Positions 34,770 through 44,169 of a DNA stretch of 64,000 nt are shown piece after piece. Each line of letters starts with the position of its first letter. Position 1 is the first letter of the stretch. This DNA is from Planococcus plakortidis (GTDB lineage Bacteria > Bacillota > Bacilli > Bacillales_A > Planococcaceae): positions 2,138,501-2,202,500 of the forward strand of contig NZ_CP016539.2 of assembly GCF_001687605.2 (NCBI RefSeq), given 5' to 3'. A program made the translations under genes and the position numbers. Below the pieces are notes generated by a model. The model was not told where the DNA came from. It searched no databases and saw only the letters and a list, made by a program, of their open reading frames with translations.

Positions 34770-37286
34770 TTACGAAGCTGCCCCATGGCAGTTCTTGAAT
34801 TTCTTGCCGCTGCCGCATGGGCATAGGTCATTGCGGCCTACTTCCATTTCCCGGCGGGCGGGCTCTTTCTTCTTGCGGGGCGCCTGGGCGCCTTCTTTCG
34901 GGTTGACCGCTTGGCCTTTCGCCACTTCTTCGCGTTCGAGATTGTTCTTGATTTCCGCTTTCATTGCGTATTTCGCAACGTCGTCTTCAATCGACTCGAT
35001 CATCGCTTCAAACATCGCGAAGCCTTCGTTCTGGTATTCGCGTAGCGGGTCGTTCTGGCCGTATGCGCGCAAGTGGATACCTTGGCGCAATTGGTCCATC
35101 GCGTCGATATGGTCGATCCATTTCGTATCGATTGAACGAAGCAGGACAACTTTCTCGAATTCACGCATGCGCGTAGGCGTCATTTCGACTTCTTTTTCAT
35201 CATAATGCGCGGTTACTTTACTGCGCACGAATTCGATGATCTGTTCTTGCGTCTTGCCTTCGAGATCCTGTTCAGTGACGGCATCTTCCGGCAAGAGATT
35301 CGCGGAGATCACTTCCGTCAACGATTTCAAGTGCCACTCTTCCGGCTTCTCGGCTGCGGTATAGCTTGCGACCATGCGGCCGATCGAGTTGTCGATCATA
35401 TTATCGACAAGTTCGCGCATATTGTCGGTCTCGAGCACTTCCATCCGTTCCTTATAGATGATTTCGCGCTGTTCGCGCAGGACATCATCATATTGCAACA
35501 GGCGTTTTCGTGCATCGAAGTTATTGCCTTCCACCCGTTTTTGGGCGGATTCGACAGAACGCGTCACCATGCGGGATTGAAGCGGCTGGGAATCGTCCAT
35601 GCCCAGCTTGCCCATCATATTGCGCATGGAGTCCGAGCCGAAACGGCGCATCAGGTCGTCTTCAAGCGACAGGTAGAATTGAGTCACGCCCGGATCTCCC
35701 TGGCGGCCTGAACGCCCGCGCAGCTGGTTATCGATGCGGCGGGATTCATGCCGCTCGGTGCCGATGACTGCGAGCCCGCCTGCTTCGATGACCCCTTCGC
35801 CCAATTTGATGTCTGTTCCGCGCCCTGCCATGTTCGTGGCAATCGTGACGGCGCCTTTCTGGCCGGCATCCAGGATGATTTCAGCTTCGTGGGCATGGTT
35901 TTTGGCGTTCAAGACCGAATGCTTGATGCCTTTTTTCGTCAAATAGGCGGAAATGATTTCCGACGTCTCGATCGCTACGGTACCGACTAGGACCGGCTGC
36001 CCTTTTTTATGGCGCTCGATGATGTCTTCAGAAACCGCCTTGTACTTGCCTTCGGTCGTCGCGTAAATCAAATCGACGCGGTCGTCACGGATGATCGGCT
36101 TATTTGTCGGAATCGAGATAACGTTCATATTATAGATATTGCGGAACTCTTCTTCTTCCGTTTTCGCCGTACCGGTCATGCCGGACAATTTCTCGTATTT
36201 GCGGAAATAGTTCTGGAACGTGATGGTCGCCATCGTCATCGATTCATTCTGGACTTCGAGGCCTTCCTTGGCTTCGATCGCCTGATGAAGCCCGTCCGAA
36301 TAGCGGCGGCCTTTCATGAGGCGGCCGGTGAATTGGTCGACGATGACCACTTCGCCGTCCTGGACAACGTAATCGACATCTTTTTGCATCGTAACATGCG
36401 CTTTCAGTGATTGATTGATCGCGTGGTTCAAGCGGACGTGGCTCAAATCGAATAAATTGTCGATGCTGAAAGCTTTTTCGACTTTCTCGATGCCTTCTTC
36501 CGTCAGGACGACGCCTTTTGTCGTTTCATCGTATGCGTAATCCGTGTCTTTTTGCAGCAGGCGGCCGAACGCATTCGCTTGCATATAGAGCTGTGCAGAT
36601 TTCGCCGCCTGTCCTGAAATGATCAACGGGGTCCGTGCTTCATCGATCAAGATCGAATCGACTTCATCGATTACGGCAAAATGAAGCGGACGCTGGACCA
36701 TGTCCTCTTTATAGAGCACCATATTGTCGCGCAAATAATCGAAGCCGAGCTCATTATTCGTGCTGTAGGTGATGTCCGCCTGATAAGCTTTACGTTTCTG
36801 TTCTTTCGTCAGGCTGTTGACATTGAGCCCAACTGTCAAGCCGAGCCAGTTATACAGTTTGCCCATTTCTTCGGCATCGCGGCTCGCCAAGTATTCGTTG
36901 ACTGTCACGACATGGACGCCTTTTTTCGTGATGGCATTCAAATAGACGGCCATCGTCGAAGTCAAGGTTTTACCTTCACCGGTCTTCATTTCAGAAATAT
37001 TCCCTTGATGGAGCGATGCAGCTCCCATGATCTGCACACGGAATGGATACATTCCAAGTACGCGCTTCGATGCTTCGCGCACCGTAGCAAATGCTTCAGG
37101 CATCATGTCATCGAGCGACTCGCCTTGTTCATAGCGTGATGTGAATTCGGCTGTCTTCGCTTTTAAGGCTTCATCTGTCTTGGCTGTATACTCATCAGCC
37201 AAGGCTTCCACCTGGTCTGCCACTTTTTCCAATCGTTTCAAATCCCGTTTGTTCGGGTCAAATACTTTATTCAATACTCCAAGCAT
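34770..37286 (-). CDS. secA: Preprotein translocase ATPase SecA
   Basis: This 838-residue motor pushes proteins through SecYEG. It has Walker A GEGKT ([15 protein letters not shown]), the DEAD-like [17 protein letters not shown], the motif GRGTDIKLG and [16 protein letters not shown]. The C-terminal zinc-binding tail is [14 protein letters not shown]. It is full length, with a start after GGGAG. It reads like housekeeping SecA1, not the accessory SecA2. Its promoter lies about 125 bp upstream. Confidence 0.98.
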   Translation of the reverse strand: MLGVLNKVFDPNKRDLKRLEKVADQVEALADEYTAKTDEALKAKTAEFTSRYEQGESLDDMMPEAFATVREASKRVLGMYPFRVQIMGAASLHQGNISEMKTGEGKTLTSTMAVYLNAITKKGVHVVTVNEYLASRDAEEMGKLYNWLGLTVGLNVNSLTKEQKRKAYQADITYSTNNELGFDYLRDNMVLYKEDMVQRPLHFAVIDEVDSILIDEARTPLIISGQAAKSAQLYMQANAFGRLLQKDTDYAYDETTKGVVLTEEGIEKVEKAFSIDNLFDLSHVRLNHAINQSLKAHVTMQKDVDYVVQDGEVVIVDQFTGRLMKGRRYSDGLHQAIEAKEGLEVQNESMTMATITFQNYFRKYEKLSGMTGTAKTEEEEFRNIYNMNVISIPTNKPIIRDDRVDLIYATTEGKYKAVSEDIIERHKKGQPVLVGTVAIETSEIISAYLTKKGIKHSVLNAKNHAHEAEIILDAGQKGAVTIATNMAGRGTDIKLGEGVIEAGGLAVIGTERHESRRIDNQLRGRSGRQGDPGVTQFYLSLEDDLMRRFGSDSMRNMMGKLGMDDSQPLQSRMVTRSVESAQKRVEGNNFDARKRLLQYDDVLREQREIIYKERMEVLETDNMRELVDNMIDNSIGRMVASYTAAEKPEEWHLKSLTEVISANLLPEDAVTEQDLEGKTQEQIIEFVRSKVTAHYDEKEVEMTPTRMREFEKVVLLRSIDTKWIDHIDAMDQLRQGIHLRAYGQNDPLREYQNEGFAMFEAMIESIEDDVAKYAMKAEIKNNLEREEVAKGQAVNPKEGAQAPRKKKEPARREMEVGRNDLCPCGSGKKFKNCHGAAS

Positions 37287-37410
37287 GTTTAACCGCTCCC
37301 TGCATGGCGATTCAGGCTATCGGAAGCCCATTAACCGCTATTGCTCATATTTTCATTCTCTGGGTTTATCTTAATCATTTGCAGCATTTTCAAGAAAAAT
37401 CTCATCATTC

Positions 37411-37439
37411 ATTTTAACACTGCAGTATAAAGCGTGCAA
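37411..37439 (-). promoter_or_regulatory. Sigma-A promoter of secA
   Basis: On the minus strand TTGCAC (37439-37434), a 17-bp spacer and TAAAAT (37416-37411), about 125 bp before the secA ATG. Confidence 0.6.
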
Positions 37440-37466
37440 ACAAAGCATTTCCCTTTAAACAGCAAA

Positions 37467-37511
37467 ACAATTTTGAAAGAAACAATTTTGAAAGAAACAT
37501 TTTTGATATAA
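37467..37511. repeat. 15-bp tandem repeat upstream of secA
   Basis: Two exact copies of ACAATTTTGAAAGAA (37467-37481 and 37482-37496) are followed by a decayed third copy. It lies just upstream of the secA promoter and could be an UP-like A/T element or replication slippage. Confidence 0.7.
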
Positions 37512-37561
37512 CTTCATGCCAGGAACGAGCTTGGGTAAATCCAGCTAAAAAAAAGCACAAT

Positions 37562-37588
37562 AAAAGCCTCCCGCTACGGGAGGCTTTT
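37562..37588 (-). terminator. Terminator after hpf
   Basis: Perfect 12-bp stem AAAAGCCTCCCG / CGGGAGGCTTTT, loop CTA, 5 bp past the hpf stop and followed by a T-rich tail on the minus strand. Confidence 0.92.
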
Positions 37589-37592
37589 CTGT

Positions 37593-38162
37593 TTATGAAG
37601 TTGTCTCGATCAGCCCGTACGAACCGTCTTTCCGTTTGTAGACGATATTCGTGCCGTTCGACTCCGCGTCGGTGAAGACGAAGAAGCTGTGCCCAAGCAT
37701 ATTCATCTGCAGGACTGCCTCTTCCTCATCCATCGGTTTCAAGTCGAATTGCTTTGTACGCACGATTTTCAAATCTTCCTCTTCATCCGTTTCTGCCGCG
37801 CCATTATTCTGCGCTTCGCTCTCTGCTGCTGCAAAGGCTAGGCCCATCCCTTCGCGGTCACGGAATTTGCGGTTGACTTTCGTTTTATACTTGCGGATTT
37901 GACGCTCCAGTTTTGAAACGATCAAATCGATCGCTGCATAGAGATCATCGTGCCGTTCTTCAGCACGCAGTGTTAGGTTTTTCATCGGAATTGTGACTTC
38001 CACTTTTGTTTGGTTATGGTTGTACGTTTTCAGATTCACCATTGCTGTTGCATTCGCCCCATCGGTGAAGTAGCGTTCGATTTTCTCTACCTTCTTCTCG
38101 ATATGTTCGCGAATTGCGGGAGTTACCTCAATATTCTCGCCTCTGATGTTGAATTGCAGCAT
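37593..38162 (-). CDS. hpf: Ribosome hibernation promoting factor, long form
   Basis: This 189-residue protein dimerises 70S ribosomes into inactive 100S particles in stationary phase. The N-terminal HPF/RaiA domain (about residues 1-110; NIRGENIEVTPAIREHIEKKVEKIERYF) is joined by a variable linker to the C-terminal dimerisation domain (about 130-185; VRTKQFDLKPMDEEEAVLQMNMLGHSFFVF). This marks the long form. The start follows GAAGGAGGAG. A sigma-B-like promoter candidate lies upstream; the B. subtilis gene is known to be under sigma-B and sigma-H. Confidence 0.96.
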   Translation of the reverse strand: MLQFNIRGENIEVTPAIREHIEKKVEKIERYFTDGANATAMVNLKTYNHNQTKVEVTIPMKNLTLRAEERHDDLYAAIDLIVSKLERQIRKYKTKVNRKFRDREGMGLAFAAAESEAQNNGAAETDEEEDLKIVRTKQFDLKPMDEEEAVLQMNMLGHSFFVFTDAESNGTNIVYKRKDGSYGLIETTS

Positions 38163-38204
38163 GTGAACTCCTCCTTCTGTTTTGCTATCTATCTATTTCT
38201 AGTT

Positions 38205-38230
38205 GTTCCCTCCGGAATCCTTCTTGAAAC
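38205..38230 (-). promoter_or_regulatory. Candidate sigma-B promoter of hpf
   Basis: On the minus strand GTTTCA (38230-38225), a 14-bp spacer and GGGAAC (38210-38205) approach the sigma-B consensus GTTTAA/GGGTAT, about 45 bp before the hpf ATG. The -10 half is a partial match. Confidence 0.4.
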
Positions 38231-38288
38231 GTAAAAAGTTTCAGCAGGATAGTAAAAAGGTAAACAATATGACAAGGAGATGAAGCCC

Positions 38289-38996
38289 ATGTTTACAAAT
38301 AAAACGATTGTAGTGACAGGTGCCGCACAAGGTATCGGGGAAACCGTAGCACAATATTTTCAAAAAGAAGGCGCAAACGTCATCGGCTTGGATATTGAAG
38401 AGGTCAAGATCGACGGTGTGGAATACCGCCAATGTGATGTAGGGAGCTTTTCGGAAGTCGAACGCGTCTTTTCTGAAATCCATAAAGCCCATGGCAGCAT
38501 CCATGTGCTGATTAACAACGCCGGAGTTTCAGAGTTCACGCCACTTTGGGAATTGACCGAAGAAGATTGGGACCGCGTGCTCAATACAAACTTGAAGAGC
38601 GTCTTTATCTGCAGCCGTGAAGCTGCCCGTTATATGGACGAGGACATCCGGTCGATCGTCAATATGTCCTCGACAAGAGCGTTCATGTCAGAACAGGGGA
38701 CGGAAAGCTACTCCGCTTCCAAGGGCGGGATTTTTGCGCTCAGCCACTCACTTGCCGCAAGCCTCCACCCAAAAGGCATACGCGTCAACTCGATCGCTCC
38801 CGGCTGGATCCACACAGGAGATGCAGAAGAATTGCGCAAAGTTGACCACGAACAGCATTGGAGCGGGCGCGTAGGCACTACGGACGATATTGCCAGAGCA
38901 TGCCTATTCTTGTCGAATCCGGATAATTCGTTTATCACTGGGGAGTGTTTGACGATTGACGGCGGCATGACGCGCAAAATGATCTATGAACATTAA
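38289..38996 (+). CDS. Short-chain dehydrogenase/reductase
   Basis: This 235-residue classical SDR is an NAD(P)-dependent cytoplasmic oxidoreductase. The cofactor motif TGAAQGIG, NNAG motif, catalytic Ser in NMSST and YSASK (Tyr and Lys) are present, with the C-terminal GGM. An Asp after the second beta strand (GLDIEE) favours NAD. ATG at 38289 is chosen because AAGGAG lies 9 bases before it, while the Met at 38280 touches that site. It stands alone between hpf (divergent) and comFC (convergent). Substrate unknown. Confidence 0.9.
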   Translation: MFTNKTIVVTGAAQGIGETVAQYFQKEGANVIGLDIEEVKIDGVEYRQCDVGSFSEVERVFSEIHKAHGSIHVLINNAGVSEFTPLWELTEEDWDRVLNTNLKSVFICSREAARYMDEDIRSIVNMSSTRAFMSEQGTESYSASKGGIFALSHSLAASLHPKGIRVNSIAPGWIHTGDAEELRKVDHEQHWSGRVGTTDDIARACLFLSNPDNSFITGECLTIDGGMTRKMIYEH

Positions 38997-39006
38997 TACA
39001 AACGTG

Positions 39007-39038
39007 AACGGCTGCTCCATGCGGCCGTTTTTTTTTTG
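39007..39038 (+). terminator. Terminator after the SDR gene
   Basis: AACGGCTGC / GCGGCCGTT stem followed by a run of T residues on the plus strand. Confidence 0.8.
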
Positions 39039-39064
39039 CCTAAGAGTCAGTCACTTTTTCAAGC

Positions 39065-39724
39065 TTACGCGCGAATCAAAGTGAGTATGCGGATCGACTC
39101 TGCGCCCGCTTCCTGCAAAGTTTTTGCTGCCTGCCGCATGGTGGTGCCTGTGGTATAGAGATCATCCACCAGCACCAGCTGCTTCGGGACCACTCTCCCG
39201 TTCAATCGAAACAACTGCTTTGTCGCCATCCGTTCCTGGCGGGTTTTCTCCCCCAAAGTTTCACCGCATTTCTCCAGCAGATGACTGTATGGAATCCCCG
39301 CCGCCAATAGCAATTCGTCCACTTGCGAAAAGCTCCGTTCGCGGAGCTTTTCTTCATTCAGCGGAATCGGCACCACCACTCCCCGCTCATTCTTCAAAAC
39401 TTCCCGTAAATCTTTGGCAAACACTTGAGCCAATAAGACATCCTTCAAAAACTTGTACTGGTGGAACCAGTCTTTCATGGCATCGTTGTAGCGGTAAAGA
39501 CTTGTTCCCGATTGGATGAGTTCACGATAGCCGTTCTCTTCCCAATAACGGCAATCAGGGCATATCGTTTCGCCTTCCTTGCTGCAAATTCGGCAACCGT
39601 GTTCGGTGATCTTCGAAAATTCTTTCCGGCACGGCTGGCATGCGACTTCCATTGGTTCGTAGAGGAAGATGCCGCGCCATGAGGGCACAAAACGCAATGC
39701 CTGGTCACATAGACAACAGTTCAT
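39065..39724 (-). CDS. comFC: Competence protein ComFC (ComF family, phosphoribosyltransferase fold)
   Basis: This 219-residue protein has N-terminal zinc-finger cysteines (CCLCDQ, CQPC, CRIC, CPDC) and a C-terminal PRTase fold with the PRPP-loop LVLVDDLYTTGTTM. ComFC acts with ComFA in DNA uptake across the membrane. Its ATG overlaps the comFA stop (ATGA), so the two are co-translated. Confidence 0.93.
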   Translation of the reverse strand: MNCCLCDQALRFVPSWRGIFLYEPMEVACQPCRKEFSKITEHGCRICSKEGETICPDCRYWEENGYRELIQSGTSLYRYNDAMKDWFHQYKFLKDVLLAQVFAKDLREVLKNERGVVVPIPLNEEKLRERSFSQVDELLLAAGIPYSHLLEKCGETLGEKTRQERMATKQLFRLNGRVVPKQLVLVDDLYTTGTTMRQAAKTLQEAGAESIRILTLIRA

Positions 39725-41049
39725 GCCCTTCCCTCCTTATTATAGAAGAGGATCTCGTGTCTTGCCGCGTCCATTTGGCGGGTAATGCCATTATGGAAAA
39801 AGATGACCTCCCCGCCAGGATCTTTTGTGCTTCTTCCGACTCTCCCTGCTATTTGGATAAGCGCTGCCCGGTCGAATACCCGGTGGTCGGCGCCGATGAC
39901 TGCGACTTGCAAATGGGGAATCGTGATGCCGCGTTCCAATATGGTCGACGTGGCAAGGCCTGATAAAGCGCCTTCCCTCAATTGCATCACTTTTTCTTTG
40001 CGCTGGGGGTCTTTGGAATGAACCGCGGCGATTGTCGGATCGATTTTTTGCAGTAAGGGGCTTGCTTGCTCAATCAATTGGACGGATGGGAAGAATAATA
40101 GGAACGGCTGTTGTTTCTGCAACTTGTCTTCTATCCAATATTTCAATGCAGCAGGGACCTTTTCTTTTCGGATCTGGCGTTCATAATTCCATAGTGCCCG
40201 GTACGCAGGAACTGGCAGTGGCGCTCCATGGTAACGCTTGAATATCGTAGATTGTGCGGAAATGCGGTTTTGGAGAGTTTTGGATGGGGTGGCGGAAATG
40301 TAGATGACAGGAGCGGATGGCTTACCGGCTTTTTTCACCGCCCGTTCGAGCGATGGGTCAAGTGAATACGGAAATGCATCCGCTTCATCGACGAATAATA
40401 AATCAAAAGCTTCGTGGAATCGATACAATTGATGGGTGGTGGCTAGGATGATTTCTGCGTAGCCGCTTTGTTCGGGGCTTTCTCCGTAGAGCGTGTGGAT
40501 GGTGGCATCTGGGAATGCCTGCTTGAATCTGGGGGAGAGTTCGAGTATGACATCGGTGCGCGGTGCAGCTACGCAAATGCGCAATCCTTTTTGCAGCGCC
40601 TCGTGGATCGGGGAAAATAGAATTTCCGTCTTGCCGGCACCACAGACTGCATAAAGCAGGTGGTCCTCTCGCTTGCGGATGCTTTTAGAAATGGCTTTTG
40701 ATGCGTTTTCCTGCAACGGCGTCAGATTGCCGGCCCATCCAAAGGCACGGGGGCCGGCATTCGCTGCAGCTGGCGTTTGCCATAAAACCAATTCCGTGCA
40801 GCTGCTGATGCGCCCCATCTTGATGCACCTTCTGCAATAGCTGCACACTTTACCGCATGTCGCGCACGGGAACGGGATGACATACTCCGTTGATGTCTCG
40901 TGGCACCTTGTGCACTCGCCATCAGCCGATATGCCGTTGACGACAATTGCATTGCCTTGATCGATGGCTTGTTGGATGAGTTCTTGCGGGAACGGGATGA
41001 ATTGCTTAATCCATATCCGCCCTGTCAGAAATGCTTCGATTGCTTGCAT
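39721..41049 (-). CDS. comFA: Competence DNA-uptake helicase ComFA
   Basis: This 442-residue DEAD-box-like translocase drives incoming single-stranded DNA through ComEC. It has an N-terminal four-Cys zinc finger (CTRC, CATC, CSYCRRC), Walker A CGAGKTE, motif II FVDEADAFPY, motif III YISATP, and a C-terminal half with TSTILERGITIP and AGRVGRS. ATG at 41049 follows AAGGAGG; the frame stays open for 14 more codons upstream without a ribosome site. Confidence 0.95.
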   Translation of the reverse strand: MQAIEAFLTGRIWIKQFIPFPQELIQQAIDQGNAIVVNGISADGECTRCHETSTEYVIPFPCATCGKVCSYCRRCIKMGRISSCTELVLWQTPAAANAGPRAFGWAGNLTPLQENASKAISKSIRKREDHLLYAVCGAGKTEILFSPIHEALQKGLRICVAAPRTDVILELSPRFKQAFPDATIHTLYGESPEQSGYAEIILATTHQLYRFHEAFDLLFVDEADAFPYSLDPSLERAVKKAGKPSAPVIYISATPSKTLQNRISAQSTIFKRYHGAPLPVPAYRALWNYERQIRKEKVPAALKYWIEDKLQKQQPFLLFFPSVQLIEQASPLLQKIDPTIAAVHSKDPQRKEKVMQLREGALSGLATSTILERGITIPHLQVAVIGADHRVFDRAALIQIAGRVGRSTKDPGGEVIFFHNGITRQMDAARHEILFYNKEGRA

Positions 41050-41087
41050 GGAGTTCCTCCTTTTTATAGCCGAAAGGCCTTGACCGG

Positions 41088-41918
41088 TCATTTCTTTGCC
41101 CAGCCAAGGCCCATCGCGCCTTCTCCTAAATGCGTGCCAATGACCGGACCGAAATGGGAAATCGTGAATTCCACATCCGGGCAGGTAAGTTCAAGCTCCG
41201 CTTTCCATTTTTCCGCTTCTTCCAGCCGGTTGGCATGAATGACCGTTGCTTGAAGCGGGCCTTTGCCGCAGTCTTTTTTCAATTCTTCCGCAATGCGGTT
41301 CATCGCTTTTTTCCGCGTGCGGATCTTTTCATACGGGACAATCAGCTTGTCCTGAAAATGAAGCAGCGGTTTGATCTGGAGCATGCTGCCGACCAAAGCC
41401 TGCGCCCCTGACAACCGTCCGCCGCGCTGCAGGTGGCGGAGGTCCTCTACCATGAAATAAGCGCGCAATGTCTTTTTCATTTCTTCTAGCTCTTCGAGAA
41501 TCCCGCTTGCATCCATGCCCTGCCCTGCAAGGTCCGCCGCTTTTAACGCATAGAAGCCTTGAACGGCGCAAGCGATTTCAGAATCGAATACATGGACATC
41601 CACGCCCTCGGTCATGTCCCCTGCCTGCTTCGACCCGGCCATCGTCCCGCTGATGCCGCTCGACAGGTGGATCGCCACCACTTCATCGTATTGCCGAGAA
41701 AGTTTCTCGTATAACGAAACGAACTCACCGACAGGCGGCTGAGAGGTTTTCGGGAGTTCTGTCCGCGCTTTCTCGTAAAATTCCAAAGTATCCAATTCGG
41801 TTTCTGCGTAGGACTCATTGCCGAATGTAATCTGCAAAGGCACTACGTGTATGCCTTTATCTGCTGCTTGCTGCTTCGGGATATATGCTGTACTGTCAGT
41901 CACTATTGCTGTTTTCAT
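41088..41918 (-). CDS. degV: DegV family fatty acid-binding protein
   Basis: This 276-residue paralogue of the protein at 8574-9425 has VTDSTAYIP, HLSSGISGTMAGS and the C-terminal GPVIGTHLGEGAMGLGW. It binds a fatty acid, likely for FakA-dependent phosphorylation. Its place directly upstream of comFA matches B. subtilis degV, hence the symbol. ATG at 41918 is 10 bases after GGAGG; a TTG two codons earlier is too close to that site. Confidence 0.92.
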   Translation of the reverse strand: MKTAIVTDSTAYIPKQQAADKGIHVVPLQITFGNESYAETELDTLEFYEKARTELPKTSQPPVGEFVSLYEKLSRQYDEVVAIHLSSGISGTMAGSKQAGDMTEGVDVHVFDSEIACAVQGFYALKAADLAGQGMDASGILEELEEMKKTLRAYFMVEDLRHLQRGGRLSGAQALVGSMLQIKPLLHFQDKLIVPYEKIRTRKKAMNRIAEELKKDCGKGPLQATVIHANRLEEAEKWKAELELTCPDVEFTISHFGPVIGTHLGEGAMGLGWAKK

Positions 41919-42092
41919 TTTCAATCAACCTCCACTGCTATCTTACCAAAACTTGCCTGCCGATAGGCATAAAATCCAGGCCATCGAAAGGCCAATTCCC
42001 ACTATTTTTTGAACCGGGGCGAATCCAAAAAAGCTTTTCCGGCTACAAGCACCTATTTGCCTGCGAGGAAAAGCCTTTCGTTCAGTTTTCCA

Positions 42093-42653
42093 TTATTGAT
42101 TTCCGATGAAATGCAGGCTCGTCACTTTCCAGTCGCCCTGCTCTTTTTTGAAAACGACCACTTGGCGGCCGGATTGTTGCATTCCTTGCTCTGTTCCGGC
42201 TTCATTCATTTCCACATCGATCGTGGCGAACACTTCCGCCCGGTCCTCTTCGTATTTGACGATCGTTTCGTCGCTTGTCGTATATGTCGTATCGTAATTT
42301 TCAAAGGCTTCACTTAATGCCTGTTGATCTTCTTCACGGTCGAAACCATCCGGGTTTTCAGCGATGGTTGCCATATAGCGATCCATGTCTTCAGCATTGA
42401 ACGCGGCGATGTATTCCTCATACGCGCCAAGAAGTTCCTGTTTTTCTGCTTCTGGAACATCCGCTGCGATGACATCTCCCTCATCATCCAATGTAAACCC
42501 TACTTCTTGGTCTGTGATGCCGTGTTCAACCGCATTATTCTCGTTGGTGGCATTGCCGTCTTCTGCCGTGTTGCCATTGACCGGCGACTCGTCCTCGCCC
42601 GAGCAGCCTGCGAGCGTTAGCATGAGCCCAGTTGCCATTATCCATTTTTTCAT
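42093..42653 (-). CDS. Lipoprotein with NTF2/SnoaL-like domain
   Basis: This 186-residue protein has a lipoprotein signal peptide (lipobox LAGC at about residues 14-17), an acidic N/E-rich linker, and a C-terminal alpha+beta domain (about 70-186). That domain resembles the NTF2-like fold: LLGAYEEYIAAFNAEDMDRYMATIAENP, then a strand-rich part ending with GDWKVTSLHFIG. It should sit on the outer membrane face. The function is unknown. The start follows AAGGAGG. It is monocistronic and divergent from the exonuclease gene. Confidence 0.82.
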   Translation of the reverse strand: MKKWIMATGLMLTLAGCSGEDESPVNGNTAEDGNATNENNAVEHGITDQEVGFTLDDEGDVIAADVPEAEKQELLGAYEEYIAAFNAEDMDRYMATIAENPDGFDREEDQQALSEAFENYDTTYTTSDETIVKYEEDRAEVFATIDVEMNEAGTEQGMQQSGRQVVVFKKEQGDWKVTSLHFIGNQ

Positions 42654-42784
42654 GATGCATTCCTCCTTCGCTCATTTTGCCATAGGTCTGCACGGAATAC
42701 AATGAAGAAACGGTGTCAATATGCGACAGGACAATTCCTTCCGCCGTCATGTACAATGGAAGGAAACCGAAAGGAGACGATCAT

Positions 42785-43393
42785 TTGGAAAAATGGGAGG
42801 CAGAGCGTTTGCTCAACCAGAAAATGCAGGACACACGGACGTACCCGAAAAGAAGAACCGCCACACGAGCGAAAAAATACAATTTGACGATGGAGCCGGC
42901 AGAAAACTATATCGTACTGGATTTTGAAACGACCGGCTTGCGTGCAGGCGATGATAAAATCATCCAAATCGGTGCCGTTAAGTATATCGGGCATCAACAG
43001 CAGGACACGATGTACTTGTTGATCAATCCGGAACGGCCGATTTCGAGCACGATCACGCGTATTACAGGCATCCGCAACGGAGATGTCCAGGATGCGCCGG
43101 TCATCGAGGAAATCGCTCCCCAGTTGATCGACTTTATCGGCGATTTGCCGATTGTCGCCCATAATGCGCCATTCGATATGGGATTCCTTTATGCACTTGA
43201 GCACATCACGCCGGTGCCGCCTTACCAAGTCATCGACACGGTCAGGCTGGCACGCAAATTCATCACCGAAACGCCGAACCATAAGCTGACCACTTTATCC
43301 GCTTATCTCGAGCTCGAGCACAATGCGCACGATGCGCTCGGCGATTGCCTGGTCACCGCATCGATCTATCAGTTCTGCATCGGACGCATGTAA
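42785..43393 (+). CDS. DEDDh 3'-5' exonuclease (DNA polymerase III epsilon-like)
   Basis: This 202-residue exonuclease has all DEDDh residues: Asp and Glu in VLDFETTG, Asp in HNAPFDMGF, and His and Asp in HDALGD. There is no polymerase or helicase domain attached, so it is a free proofreading-type or DNA/RNA trimming nuclease. TTG at 42785 is 7 bases after AAAGGAG; an in-frame ATG far upstream lacks a site. AGGACA and TACAAT with an 18-bp spacer upstream may be the promoter. A basic segment follows the start. Confidence 0.87.
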   Translation: MEKWEAERLLNQKMQDTRTYPKRRTATRAKKYNLTMEPAENYIVLDFETTGLRAGDDKIIQIGAVKYIGHQQQDTMYLLINPERPISSTITRITGIRNGDVQDAPVIEEIAPQLIDFIGDLPIVAHNAPFDMGFLYALEHITPVPPYQVIDTVRLARKFITETPNHKLTTLSAYLELEHNAHDALGDCLVTASIYQFCIGRM

Positions 43394-43428
43394 AAAAGCG
43401 CCGGAAGCTTTGGCTTCCAGCGCTTTTT
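43392..43428. terminator. Terminator after the exonuclease gene
   Basis: AAAAAGCGC and GGAAGC pair with GCTTCC and GCGCTTTTT around a TTTG loop. It lies between convergent genes and is strong on the plus strand. Confidence 0.88.
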
Positions 43429-43466
43429 ATATTTGGCATCAGTTGAACCGACTGCCTATATGCTTT

Positions 43467-44141
43467 TTAACGTACTTCCACCCAACCGTTCTTAATGGCT
43501 GTGACCACTGCTTGGGTACGGTCATTGACCTGCATTTTTTGCAGAATGCTCGACACATGGTTTTTCACTGTTTTTTCAGAGATGAACAAAGTTTCACCGA
43601 TCACGCGGTTGCTTTGCCCATCCGTCAACAGCTGTAAAACTTCGCTTTCGCGTTTTGTCAACAAATGGTAAGGCCGGCGGATTTCCGTTTGATGGAAAGA
43701 TCCCTTGTTTTCACGTTCGCTCAAGCGGCGGAATTCCATCACCAGATTGCGCGTCACTTTCGGATGCAGGTAAGACCCACCTTTTGCGACCACTTTAATG
43801 GCCTGGATGATGGCGTCTGCATCCATTTCCTTCAGCATATAGCCAAGCGCGCCTGTTTTAAGGGCATGCGTCACATACGATTCATCGTCGTGAATGGACA
43901 GCATAATGACTTTAGCGTCCGGGAATCTTTCGATTAGTTCACCCGTTGCTTCGACGCCGTTTTTTTGCGGCATGTTGATATCCATCAACACCACATCTGG
44001 CTGGTGCTCTTCGTATAGTTTGATGACTTCCTCGCCGTCGCCGCCTTCTGCGACCACTTCAAACGATTCTTCAAAGTCCAGGATGCGCTTAACGCCTTCC
44101 CGGAACAATTGGTGGTCATCGATAATAATAATTTTTGTCAT
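43467..44141 (-). CDS. degU: Response regulator DegU
   Basis: This 224-residue NarL/FixJ-family regulator controls exoenzymes, motility and competence. The receiver domain has IIDDHQ and the phospho-Asp in VVLMDINMP (about residue 56). The LuxR-type HTH is in [36 protein letters not shown]. The start follows GAGGAGG. It is 28 bp downstream of degS in one operon. Full length and intact. Confidence 0.96.
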   Translation of the reverse strand: MTKIIIIDDHQLFREGVKRILDFEESFEVVAEGGDGEEVIKLYEEHQPDVVLMDINMPQKNGVEATGELIERFPDAKVIMLSIHDDESYVTHALKTGALGYMLKEMDADAIIQAIKVVAKGGSYLHPKVTRNLVMEFRRLSERENKGSFHQTEIRRPYHLLTKRESEVLQLLTDGQSNRVIGETLFISEKTVKNHVSSILQKMQVNDRTQAVVTAIKNGWVEVR

Positions 44142-44169
44142 TATGTCGTCCTCCTCAAAATACCATATC

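Noticed and set aside
42665-42785. TTGACA-like element on the minus strand as lipoprotein promoter
   Set aside because: No -10 box at a usable distance was found.
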